From the NCBI GenBank assembly GCA_004380135.1, contig QXCR01000025.1:62001-126000 (forward strand): a stretch of 64,000 nucleotides of DNA, in the 5' to 3' direction. Below are positions 19,971-31,186 of this stretch, in pieces. The notes beneath the pieces were generated by a model. The model had not been told where the DNA came from. It saw only the letters and a program-made list of their open reading frames with translations, and did no database searches. The DNA comes from Stemphylium vesicarium. Taxonomy: Eukaryota > Ascomycota > Dothideomycetes > Pleosporales > Pleosporaceae. Numbering within the stretch: the stretch's first letter is position 1; every line of letters begins with the position of its first letter. The translations under genes were made by a program, and so were the position numbers.

Positions 19971-21855
19971 TAGCCGCATCGGGCGCCGCATCCTGCCCGG
20001 CCGTCCCTGCGACGCGTTCGCTACGACATGAGCGAACGCCACCGCGTCCCTGACCAAGTGCTCTTATGCCATTCACCTACGCATCGCGATAAGCACCCCC
20101 ATCGTCGTTCGCACGCCCTGTCGGTATCGCGTGGTGGGCCTTTTGCATTGTGCGCCTGTCTCGCGACATCACGTTCCAGCAGTCGGGCAAGCATCGGACG
20201 CCCGACAAACCTCAAGATGCCCGGCCTGTAAATTTTCGACATTGCCCTTGCGCTACTGCGCGCACGCCCTGCAGATAGACCGAGGCGTAAGCAAGTCGAC
20301 CAAGGTTGAGCAGATCGAGACACCCGTCCGGCCGGCCTGAGTGTGGTTCTAGAAATGACCGCAGCCCACTGTCGTACTATCTCTTGCTACGCCCAGTAGT
20401 AGATCCACAGCGAAGCAGCAATGGCCATGGGATCCCCTCCACTCGTGCACTAGAACTATGTCCACGTCTATTTCCAGTGAGCCGGTCGCCTTGCTGGCGC
20501 ATGAGAGGACCCCATGGCGTGGCTTGGGCCGACCCAGGAACGCCTGTCGACGGGAGTGGCGCGTGTCCTCAAAATCAATCCAATCCCTCTGTCCCTGTAT
20601 CTGGTCGCTGACATTCAACAACATCAAAAAGGTGGCATGAGCAACGGAAGCCGTTGTGTCCTCTTGCACAACCACCCGTACTGCGTGGCATGCAGTAGGG
20701 CTCAGCTGCAAGTCCGCCTTCCCGTACCCGCCCGGCAGTCCTTGGCGACAACCTGTCGCGAAAGCATGTGAGTCTCCCCCAGAAGCGAGACGGTGGGGCC
20801 AGGCGTCGCCGCCGTGGTGGGCTCGTGGAGAGGGTCGATACATCCCTTGGAGCGTGGGGAAACTGAAATTGGGCGCTGCGGCATCGTTGGCTCTCACGCA
20901 ACCGTCCACTTTCCACAAATCCCGCTTTAATGATTGGTTTTCCGGTATACGTGTAATTGACTTGTGGGACAGTATTTCTTTATCTCGATTTTACCGCGTG
21001 TTGTGCAATTCCTCCACGTTTCGAAGGATGCGAGATCCCGTCGGGCCAATCATCGTCCATCCGGCTTCGGAGCCCTTGACTACGGGTTTGGAGTAACCTG
21101 GAAGCCGATCATTGGTGCATCGGGCCCTATCAATTCTCCGAATATCCTTAGCTGACTTACTTCGGCGTACACGTCTTATACAGATAGCTTGGTGTCTGAG
21201 CGACTCAGCTTGGCTACCACTTTCGCTCTTTCATTGACGTGTGCCCTTCCACCATCCCACTGGACAATATTACTTGCAAGCCCGAAATTTCGTAGTCGTC
21301 TCGGCCCGTGAATTGCATGACGCCAATAGCCTGTCTCCTTTTCTCTTGTCATTTTTTTGAGAATTTCGGGTTTTGCTGGGCATGTCTGCGTAGCTCTTAG
21401 GGCTTGGAAGTTTACAACACTTGAGCAATTTCCGCCCCGCATGCCTAGTCTCAACACGTCAGCTTATGGTCGCTCACAGACTGATTGGGACCAAAGAGCG
21501 GCCTCAGGCTCGAAAATTCCAGTGTCGATATCAGCGACGGCGCACAAGAGTAAGGCGTATTCTAAGGTAGCAAACACACTAATTATGGTCATGACAATTG
21601 CTCGAGCGATGGCGCATTCGCGATGATAACCTTGGACAAGAAGACGGGTGAACGAAAAAGCACCAGCATGTAGCTACTGCAAACTCCACTAATTCCATCT
21701 CGATGCTTCGAAAAGTCTCAATGCCGTGGAAAGTGGAAATGCGTCAACAGTCAACCTAACCCTCAAATGATGCGCGGAACAAATGTCTCCTTGTCATTCC
21801 CTGCCGATTCCATTATACTGCCAACACTACCAGGTAGCTTCTCAACTTGTGATGT
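19971..21855. other. gene-poor stretch
   Basis: About 1.9 kb with only short or non-ATG frames; the longest (20349-20918, minus strand) opens with TTG and shows no domain. No tRNA, rRNA or transposon ends recognised. Confidence 0.5.
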
Positions 21856-23605
21856 TTACATTGCAACAGAACAGTGGTCGCACAACGCCTTTGGCTTTGG
21901 TGCAATCTTTACGCTGAGCGACGAGTATTCTGCCAATTCCCACCCTCCATACTTCTCACCGCGCCTTTCCAGCTTACAGATAACATTACTCTGCATGATG
22001 AAAGTAGCCTTACGAGTCTTCCAAGGCTGGTCATGAGCCATTGTGACTGTAAAGCGGCACAGAATCTCCGGCACAACTTTGTACATCTCGGCGTTCGAAA
22101 GCTGATTCACATCATTAGCTGCTGTTGCAGATATCATGCTGGGGAACTGTTTACATGTTTCCCAAGACACGTTCTCGTGCCAGCACCAAAGACCATCATA
22201 GCCTTATTCATCGCATGGTATTTGTCCTCACTTTCCAGCCATCTCTCAGGTCGAAACTCATGCGCATCTTCACTGAAGACCTCTTCGTTGAACTGTACAA
22301 CCATGGCATTTATTCCAATCTAAATGTCAATTAGTCATAGAGTGATAACATGGCTGGAAGAGGCACAGACCTTGGTGCCGGGCGTCAGATGATATCCGGA
22401 CATCTCCAAGCTTGCTGCTAGTGCGTAGCGTGGCTGAGGCACGGCGAAGGGTGGGAAGATACGTAGAGACTCCTGGATAACAGCCTTGAGATACGGAAGC
22501 TTTACTGCTTGATTGTACTGAACAGGGTGTGTCAAGGAGCCGCTTGCGAAAGCGGCATCGATTTCCTTGACTAGTTTCGTCATGGCGCCAGGGGTCTTCA
22601 TGAGATAATAAAAGATTGCTCGAAGAGCTCCAGAGGTGCTATCTGAGCCTGCCATACTACACGAGTGTGAGATGAGAGGCGCCTCGTTTGAGAAAGACTA
22701 CCTACACCGCTGCCCACATTTCGACGTGGACGTTGTTGATGGTGAGATTGTGCGGCTTCGCATTCTTGATCGAAAGGATTTGAGACAGAATGTCTTTTCG
22801 TTTCGACGTCGAGTCTGTAGTCCTTGCCTGAGCAATCTCAGTTTCACGAACGGCGGTCTTTCGGATGCCGTCTGCTGCGATGATGGCCTTGAAGATGTTC
22901 GGTATAGCGATACCGCCGTACAGGATCAGAGGACGTATCTAAACCGGCGCCATTGCAACGACGGAGTTCAGCGGCATGGCTGTATGGACGGCGTTGATGT
23001 AGCCGCCATAGTCAATGCTATCCTTGACGAAGCCAAATGGGTTGCCAAAGAAGACGGCGCCTACTCCGTCAAACGAAAACCTACGAAATTCAGCAACGAT
23101 TCTCAACTTCGAGAATAACTTCTATATCAAAAACAAGAGATAGGAATAAAATTCCCGAGTAGCCCTCGCAACATCCTGAACAGCTAATTACTCACATTTC
23201 GAGCCATTCCCCGAAGTCGAACGCAGTGTGCTGATCTGCAAGCTCGCCAAGTTTCTCCATGAACATATCCACGACTTCGTCTAATGCGGTCTCGTTTTGA
23301 GCATGCTGGTCAGAGTGTAGGCAGGGCCCACGACTTTCCTCATAGCAGCGTGGTGCTTTTCGTTGTCATCGGTGAAGGTATCAATCCCTCCCAAGGCAAC
23401 AGGTCGATAAGTCAGGTACCAGTCTGTTTTCTCCAATGGTGTTTGGGTACTGTAGATTATGGGGATAGCCCCTGGATCGCTGAAACTGACTTCATCAGGG
23501 GCGATGCGAACGAGTGGCCCATACTCTAGAATTAGTCGTTAGCAACAAGCATCTTACCCGGCTTACTTGTACGCTCTCAGACTTTGTGGGTATGTGTGAA
23601 TCAAC
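21856..23605 (-). pseudogene. cytochrome P450 pseudogene (fungal monooxygenase)
   Basis: Exon-like blocks on the minus strand: 23196-23525, 22706-23080, 22371-22656, 22155-22319 and 21856-22101, with a more doubtful N-terminal fragment near 23548-23605. P450 landmarks: I-helix AGSDSTSGALRAIFYYL, K-helix ESLRIFPP, PERW motif FRPERWLES, and the heme loop FGAGTRTCLGK (FxxGxRxCxG intact). Two lesions: a single-base loss near 23294-23299 in CTCAAAACGAG, and an in-frame TAG at 22939-22941 where relatives carry an aromatic residue. The first N-terminal junction also fails to join in phase. The style resembles pisatin-demethylase-like P450s, by recall only. Heme loop and splice sites are intact, so decay is probably recent. 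Confidence 0.8.
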
Positions 23606-25426
23606 TCACTGCTTGTGGTCAGCGTATTTTAGAAACATTCAAGCGTAAGATCAACCTTGAAGAAAGCAGCCCAGCCCAGATAATATTCAACAAGCCCGAA
23701 GAAGGCCATGATGAGAGACCTGGGGATCGTAGCATCAGCTCGCAGCGAACCAGATGGACGGTATTTGTTGGATTGTTATGGGGTTCCGTAACATTGGCAC
23801 TACATCGTTTTCGTCCAGGTCCGTTGATTAACGTGGCACGTGCCTCCTTAGCCTACATGATCACCCGCAGGTGTGTGGAGGGGCTTAGCAGCCCATGTAT
23901 CCACACATGCTGTTACGAATACCCCATCAATAGACACTTACAGAATGCATAGCGTGGAAATGAGGCAGTCTCATCACAAGATGATTTGTGAGCGTTTTAC
24001 ATATGAACACGCTGTGCGATTTGATAAATTCGGTCTTACTGATGGGTGGTTGATGGCTGTTGCCGTCCAATAGTTTCGTGGACATCGTGAGCGACGGAGA
24101 AGGCGCTCGTCTGCTGCATCAATTTGATCCTTTTCGAATTGTCTTCTGCCATTACCGAAATCGGCCCACATGCCATGGTAATACTTGTTCCCATGCCGCA
24201 GTTATGGAGTTTGAAGTTGATGGAACGTGGGAAAAGAGCTTGTCGTGGGGTGCAGTCTTCGGCGTCAGTATTGTGTAAGCAGAGACTAAGAGAAATCAAT
24301 GTTGGCCCTCGAGCTAACTCAATCGGAAAATAGCATTTCTAGCTCGTGTGCTCGCGTACAAAACTTGACCATGAACTCAGCTTACGACACTCTGGTAAAA
24401 TGTACAGTCTAACATCCAGCTGAACGTTGGCGTCCTATACACTTTTATGCCCGACTTCCGCCGCTGCCTCGCCTGTACACTGCCAAAACAATTTGGATCG
24501 AACGAGGACGGGTTGCCATGGCATGTTGAGGCTCTGTTTCCGAATGATTGTTCCCCGAATGAAAAGACGACTGCCTACCTAGGTACCTAGGTAGGGGTCA
24601 TTACCGGGCATTCCTGGGCTCTATCTGCGACAATGTTCATAGAGGCCACTAGCAGGTAGGTGTCTTCGATCAGGTCTAAGGAAGATGTGCTGCAGCTACT
24701 AGAGTTAATGGTCAGCAAGTCGAGACCTTTGGCAGTGATGACGGCGTGTAGTCCGGATCTCTGGACTGCATAGAACAAATAAACTTTGGAAGGCTCGACA
24801 TCAGGGCACGCTGTCAAAGGGTTAGTCAAAACCTAAACTTGTAACGAGGTGTGCACCTGTGAGATTAGTCTAAATATCTATTCTACCAGGTATCTTTTCA
24901 ATACTCCGCCCGCTTAACATTTCCATTTTAGGAAGTGTCGGGGCAATTCTCCCCTCGCAGGACCCGTTGCTAACCTTGGAAGCTACTAGCGCCTTGTGCG
25001 CTACGCTTACTTGGGCACGGTCCGAAGCTGAGTGCCAACAACGGCCAAGCGTTCTACCGAAAACTACAGCTTTCACGATTCGAAGCTCTTGTTTGCAGCA
25101 TCATTACCTTTGGCCTGTATTCTCTTTTAGATCGATGCTGCTGCGCATATCGAGTGGCATTACTAGGTTTTGTCTCAAACCCTCACGGCATCTAATAGTT
25201 GGCAGTTCCTCGGCGGTCCCACACTCAAGCTGAATTACCACGAAGACGCAATACAGACCCTTCACACTACCCACAGCAGGCTCCACTAAACCAATGTGGC
25301 GGAAATAAGTAACTTTAAATTGCTCAGACTACAGACGCTAGACACCAGTCTTCCTCGCAAGCTGGTTAGTCGTGCAGAATTCCTGCATCCTCCAACTTTC
25401 AGCCAGCACGGCGCGATTAAACCCTC
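23606..25426. other. gene-poor stretch with a 20-bp perfect palindrome
   Basis: About 1.8 kb between the P450 pseudogene and the MFS transporter stop. It may hold the lost 5' end and promoter of the P450. No further coding sequence could be supported. A perfect palindrome lies at 24575-24594. Confidence 0.5.
24575..24594. repeat. 20-bp perfect palindrome built of CCTAGGTA units
   Basis: CTACCTAGGTACCTAGGTAG reads identically on both strands and consists of two CCTAGG cores around GTAC. It lies in the gene-poor stretch next to the P450 pseudogene. Such CCTAGGTA motifs recur in many ascomycete genomes by recall; the function is not known to me. Confidence 0.8.
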
Positions 25427-27106
25427 TCAAGCGTCCTGAGCACATTTCTGGGTGATGGAACGAATCTTCGAACCAAAGAAGTACACAGGAACCCCTAGAC
25501 CCATTAAGGCCGCGACAATGCCTGCGCAGATGTTGAATGCACCCTCATACCCGGCAGTGTTCACAAAGCCAATCGACCCAAACGAGATGCCGAAGCCGAT
25601 GAAGCCTCTCAGAGAGCAGATAAGAACGAGCGCAGCGTCGATTCGCTGAGGATAGGCGTCCATGCAGTATACGAAACTGGATACCACGATGCCGACGAAG
25701 CCGAAATACTCGACGTTAAGCGTAACGGCGATGCCCGCCCAGCTCCAGTCGTTGGGATTCTGAGCAGTCATTCCGTAAATGATCGTCGAGATAAGGATGG
25801 ACAGCAGCGGAATGATGAGAGCAATGAGGCGATATTCGGGCTGACTGACGCCATCATTCCTCTTGCTCAATATCTTGACCACGAAATCGCTCAAGTGTCC
25901 ACAGAAGAACGGTACCGCCACTGCGGTAGCTACCTGTCCCGCGAACACATAGCCAAGCATATCGAAGTTCCAGAGGTATGGGGGTTGTACGAGTACACCA
26001 GCAAATAAGGCTGACATGAGCACATAGATGCCAAGGGCAGCAGAGTTGATGAAAATCAACCACAAGATATTGGGAAACCAGATGATCTGGAACATTTGTT
26101 TCCAGCAGTCGATTGCTTCGGACCAGTGCGCATGGCCCTTCCAGGGTAGCATGTCGCGAACGAAGCTGCGCGGAGCGTAGTTGACGGTATCGAGTTCACG
26201 TTTGGTGTTCGTCGTGACGGGGACGAGCGTACCCTCCTCGTCGATTCCCTGACCATCTGCGCAACGTTATTATACGCGTTGTCGTAGAAGGTGCGCTGCA
26301 AACTTACTCAATGCTTCCAACGTGCGCACATACTTCGTCTCGACCACAAATATGACACTGAGAACGGTAATGCCGCCACTGAGGCAGCCAAAGATACCAT
26401 ACCACCACCTCCAGCCCAAATCGGTGGCGATGTACGAGCTTGCGACGATGAGCGCTGCGGTGCCCAGCGTCTGAAGTGCGCAGAACCAAGCGATCACGTG
26501 TCCTCTTTCGTGCAGATAGAAGATTTCCTGCACGATGATGGGGCAAAGCGCCTCGGCCTGGCCTGCAGCAATGGACATGACATCTCGACCAGCGATATGC
26601 GAGCCCAAGCTACCACTGTAGGCGCACCAGAGGCAACCGAACGACAACACGATGGTTGACATCAGATACACTGGCCTACGACCCACAGCGTGAGCGACAG
26701 GGATAGCGAGGAGGTTTCCAACGCCCATGAAGAAGGCAGGCCAAGTTGCGAGGTCGCTGGTTTTGGGGTCTCCGCCATATGAAGCCTGAACTATGGGTAG
26801 GATGGCGCTGATGCCGCTTGCCATCAAGTTGCCGGTGGCTGCGTAGAGGCCGACGATAACGAGGATGAAATATTTCTGCCATTTCGGAAGATTCAAGGGA
26901 TCTGTATGGGATTAGTCTGGTCACAGTACCAGATGCATACGCGCTCATTGCTTACCGTTAGGATCTCGAGTCGGAGTGGGAATCAGGACGATGCCGTCCT
27001 CGTCGAACAGCCTGATGGTACCGACCACCGGCTTCGTGGCTTTCTTATGCGCATCAACAATCTCGATATGCGCGCTCGCGTCCATCTTGGAGTCCTTGGT
27101 CGCCAT
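25427..27106 (-). CDS. MFS transporter (12-TM, DHA1-like)
   Basis: Major facilitator permease in the plasma membrane. Exons 26956-27106, 26308-26901 and 25427-26256 give 524 aa. The N-terminal 50 residues are cytoplasmic. Membrane segments start after DPLNLPKWQKY. Motif A-like sequence is HAVGRRPVYLMS after helix 2. A central loop (about 245-285, GQGIDEEGTLVPVTTNTKRE) separates the two six-helix halves. The DPLNxPKWxKY entry and the long middle loop fit drug:H+ antiporter-1 and related small-molecule carriers; the substrate cannot be read from sequence. The gene is divergent from a Zn2Cys6 regulator with 320 bp between the starts, which suggests that the regulator controls it. Confidence 0.92.
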
Positions 27107-27426
27107 GACAGTTGGGCGGTGATGCGGGTGAACGACGTGGCATGGTAGGCATTTTGTACTGCTCAGAGGGCGGGAGTGGATGCTGCTGCCCTGGCCATGG
27201 CGACTGCGTTGAGTGCTGGAAAGAGGACCGCCTCGACAAACTCGACCGAGCTGGGCCGTACAGTCCAATAAGTCTACGCACGGATTGTGGAGGGCGCGGG
27301 CTAGGGTGTGGGGATATCGTCCGGGCCCAGGCATGGGGGGACAAATCTGCGGGGTACCAGAGGATTTTCAGCCTCAAGCTCCTCGGCAAATGACCACCAC
27401 CACCGCCCTGCTGCACGGCACACACC
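27107..27426. promoter_or_regulatory. divergent promoter between MFS transporter and Zn2Cys6 regulator
   Basis: 320 bp separate two start codons pointing away from each other. CTCGACCGAG at 27241-27250 is the reverse complement of CTCGGTCGAG at 30913-30922 in the next divergent promoter. CCGTAC follows at 27256-27261, the reverse complement of the GTACGG found there. CGG triplets of this kind are the usual half-sites of Zn2Cys6 proteins. The link to the adjacent regulator is inference. Confidence 0.5.
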
Positions 27427-29543
27427 ATGAGCGAACCCGGCATCAAAACGTCGCAGCGCGTTTCCCGTTCCTGCATCGAATGCGGCCGCCGAAAGATCAA
27501 ATGCGACAAGAAAAGCCCCTGTCAGCCGTGTATTCGCAGGAATGCTGCCCACGAGTGCAAAAGACCCATTGCACGAGTCAGGGGGCAGCTGACTGTTTAC
27601 GCCGCTGAAGACACAGGGAGCGCAGCGGATATCCAGCTAGACGACTTGCTGCGCGAACGGGGCGCTCTACGGGCGCAGATTGCTGAACTCGAGACCGCTC
27701 TCGCCTTGTCCAAGCCCTGCGCCCACAGCCGCACCAGTGAATCGACCGATTACACGCAACCTGCAGCTTCACTCGAGGATCTAGTCCCTGCGTTTGAGCA
27801 GTTCGACATCGGCATCAAGACTGGCACGACTGCGCGAACTGGTGCCGAGAAGGATATTGCAGATCGCCTCTATGAGCCTGCAGCGGATCCACTGTTTCTG
27901 CTTCTTCCTAGCCGCGACGCTAGCCTCCAACTCGTCACTTTCTCTCTCCGAAGGCTGGGGTGGCTGCATTGCGCCATAGACGCTGACGGCTTCCTGGAAG
28001 AACACGAAGATTTCTGGCAAAATGCACAACTCGGTACCGGCATCGAGCGTGGGCGAGAGCGACGGCCCTGGATCACCGTCTACCTCGCTGTCATGGCTGT
28101 AGGCATCCTCTACTCGGACCCTGAGGATATACCAAGTGCTGTCCATCTTCCGCAACTTGGCATACCTCTCGCTGATCCCGTGGCTGCTGCTGTTCATATG
28201 TCCCATCTTTGGTATGAGGCTGCATTGAAAGAGCTAGAGCGGTACGGCTTCACCGGCACCCCATCAATCTGTGCTGTACAAGCCCTTGCCGTCTTAAGCC
28301 TATGTCACTCCAACTTTGGTGAGCATCAGCGAGAGTGGCTCATCACCGGATTTGCAACGAACGCGGCCAGATGTTTGGACATGCACAAGCTCGGCAATGA
28401 ATTCAATTGTTCCAAGGATATTTGTCGAAGGCCAGAGTGGTCTTCGCCGACTAAGCGGGAAATGGGTCGTCGGTTGTGGTGGGCATGCGTTATCCGGGAC
28501 TGGTAAGTATCCCTGCTGTAGAGTGCATGGTGTGCGTCCAGGTATACTAACTGTCCTTGTGTAGGCTTGGAAGCTGGTCCCGACCTCCGTCTATCTCGCC
28601 TGCAAGTTTCTGCTGTCAAGCCTCTATTGCCAGCAACCATGGAGACTATGTTCTGCCCAGTGCTTACATTACCGGTAGCCCTGCTTCTTCTGAGTCAGCA
28701 AATCTGGGAACTCCTTCACCTGCGCATTACCACTCGATCATGTGTCGACTTGCTTACATAGTGTACCTGTACATCAAAGCAAACACGCATCAGACGCATC
28801 TGAAGTTTGCAAAAGCCATCGAGGAGATACAAATAGTCAAGCGAGATCTGCCCTTGCATTTATCACCCAACTTCCCAGCTAACGAGGACGATCGCATATG
28901 GGAGTCGGAACACCCATGGATCCCATTCCAGCGTTATCTCATTACCTATGTTCTTGACTTTCTGCTGTTGTCGATCGCGCGTGTGCTGATACCAAGGAAT
29001 CCGGAAGACGATCCCGCAATTTCTAGACAACTCGCTCTTCATTCAGCCAATCGCATCTTGAATCACTATGCAACGCCCGTACCCAGGGTTTACAGGCTAG
29101 TGTGGACTGTGTCGGCGGCAACGGTCGCGGCCTCTATATATATGTCGCTCGACATGCTTGCTAACTCTCATGATTATCGCGGCGACTCCAAGCTTCGGGT
29201 CATCGGTCTTCTAAGACAGGCCTCCGTCGAGCTAAAGAAGCATGCAGTAGTTGCAGCTCATGCAGCAAAGGGTTCTGCTGTGCTAGAGGGTCTCTTGCCA
29301 CTACTGGAGCAGCATGACTATGATCGTCCGCGAGCGTCGCATTCGATGCAAGAGTTATTACAGCAGCTTGCGGCAGCCGACCTAGGCGTTCCATCCGACT
29401 CTTCAATCGTCCCAGACTCTGATCTCGACGGTCTAGCTCATGTTGGAAACTACGACAGTATGAACATGTGCGATGGGATCAACAACCCTCTCGAAGGAAC
29501 ATATGGAATCGATGATTGGGATCATGTATTCTCCCAGCTCTGA
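27427..29543 (+). CDS. Zn2Cys6 transcription factor with fungal-specific regulatory domain
   Basis: Exons 27427-28502 and 28565-29543 give 684 aa. The binuclear zinc cluster is at the N-terminus: C16, C19, C26, C32, C35 and C44 (CIECGRRKIKC, then CQPCIRRN), with the basic KIK loop. A probable coiled-coil dimer region follows (about 79-97, LRERGALRAQIAELETAL). The fungal_trans domain spans roughly 150-480, including the hallmark MGRRLWWACVIRDW, which the intron interrupts. It sits between a divergent MFS gene and a PhyH/hydrolase pair and is probably their local regulator; this is inference from position and a shared promoter motif. Target and inducer are unknown. Confidence 0.93.
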
Positions 29544-29607
29544 AAGCCGGCTAGATCAATTTACTACACTATCAAGAAAAACAAGCAACGCGACGAGAAC
29601 TTCTTTA

Positions 29608-30710
29608 TCAATAAGGCTTTACACCGGCCAGTTTGAGCAGCTTGTCGGTCAAGTCGGGCTTCTCCAGCGGCTCGTTCCGCTCCCAGGGATCGATCTCACC
29701 ATCCACCTTGGCTTTACCTTGCGAGTGGATGTTGATGTGTGGCCAATGTGTTGTCGCCTCCCAACGCTCGAAGATCTCCTTCTTCTTCTCTAAGTCCTCC
29801 TTGGATGCCATGGCCGCTGGTGTGTAACAGGCGTATATGATTGTGCGGATGTTGTCGGTCTCTGGGTACACGGCGTAGTGCATCTGTCGCGAATCCCAGA
29901 GGATCAAATCACCAGGCTCGGCGCAGACCTTGACCATCTTGCAGCCTTGCTCCTCATACCACTTCACGTCGGAGTCTTGGAAGGGGTAGAAGTCGTAGTG
30001 AAGCGCAGCGAGTGGGCCCTTAGTTCGGTCCGGGGGGTGCTGCTTGAAGAATTTGTTGAAGAGCTTAGCGCTGCCTTCCATTACCACCAGTCCACCATCT
30101 TTGGGACCGGCTTCAGAGACTGAGAATCGGAGTTAGTAAGGCGTGTTTTTGTGTAGTAAATGGGTACTGAACGCGTACGGTTGATGATGCCCTGCACGCA
30201 GGATAGGCCCTGACGCTCAGGTGCCTGGTCTACATGTGGCCACGGCTTGGTGCCAGCCATCTTTGCGGCATTCGGCAATGTGAGGTTGATTGTGTCGTAT
30301 GACACGATGAGTTCGTTTGTGTTCCATATCTTTTCGAAAGCAGCCAAGACACCAGGTTCTCTATTTCACATAGCGTTAGATACTACGACATAATTAAACG
30401 GTGGCGGGAAGATGGGCCAAGCCTACTGTCTAGCCTCCCAAACATATTTCTCGTGTGCAGCGCAGTAGTTCAAGTACATGCCGTTTTTGAAGCTCTGGGG
30501 TAGGTTCTCCTTGGTCCATGACTCTGGCTTGTTGATGTCGAAATCGTTGGGGAAGGTGCCGAGCCAGTCCATCATCTTGTTGCGATACTTCAGGGCTCGC
30601 TCCTTGGGGACTACACCCTTAAGGACGACGTAGCCCTTCTCGTAAAACTCGTCTCTCCAGTCGCCATAAGGCTGCTGGGCGCTCTCGTTGTCGTTAAGGT
30701 ATGGTGCCAT
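29608..30710 (-). CDS. phytanoyl-CoA dioxygenase (PhyH) family, Fe(II)/2-oxoglutarate-dependent
   Basis: Exons 30427-30710, 30179-30360 and 29608-30119 give 325 aa. The double-stranded beta-helix iron site is complete: H137 and D139 (KPWPHVDQAP) and H236 (DSRQMHYAV), with R247 (TDNIRT) as the expected 2-oxoglutarate anchor. GPKDGGLVVMEGS (161-172) is also typical of PhyH. No targeting signal is obvious (no clear PTS1 at the KPY end). The family hydroxylates diverse small molecules, so the substrate stays open. The gene is convergent with the Zn2Cys6 regulator (64 bp between stops) and divergent from a CocE/NonD hydrolase, a layout that suggests one pathway. Confidence 0.93.
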
Positions 30711-31186
30711 GATTGTAGAATGATAGGGTGATAGTGTTTGAGAAAGTTGGATGTTCAGTTAGTCTTTGGCTTCTCCAACATATATACTTTGCACCACCGA
30801 CTACCATCATTTCTATTACACATGTTCCCGCCCGTTCACGGCCGCCTATTGCAAGGGTCTCTTAGCTTCGGGGTCGGGATAATCGCACCGTTCAGGGTCC
30901 GGTTCTATGCATCTCGGTCGAGTACGGGCGAGTAAACCGTGCACATGCGTTCCGCACCCCTGCTTCTCCAGCTTCCCCACATACCGACACACGATACGCG
31001 TCTGGAATCTGGATGGAAATATTCTTCCGGCACAAAGATCGGTGGTAACATCGCGGCCGAGTACGGTCGGGGCTTTGGAGAACTGGGACCACGAGCTACC
31101 ATGCGCTCTATGAAAACCAAGATGGCTCCCCGTTCTGGACTTGCTGCACGTCAATCGCATCACCATCATTCTCTCCAGCCTTAACC
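30711..31186. promoter_or_regulatory. divergent promoter between PhyH dioxygenase and CocE/NonD hydrolase
   Basis: 476 bp between start codons. CGAGTACGG occurs twice in the same orientation (30919-30927 and 31058-31066), each in a CGG/CCG-rich context. The first is part of CTCGGTCGAGTACGG, whose first ten bases recur inverted in the MFS/regulator promoter at 27241-27250. This is a candidate operator for the neighbouring Zn2Cys6 protein; not proven. Confidence 0.5.

Noticed and set aside
20349..20918. 189-codon minus-strand frame in the gene-poor region
   Set aside because: Opens with TTG, no recognisable domain, overlapping frames on both strands.
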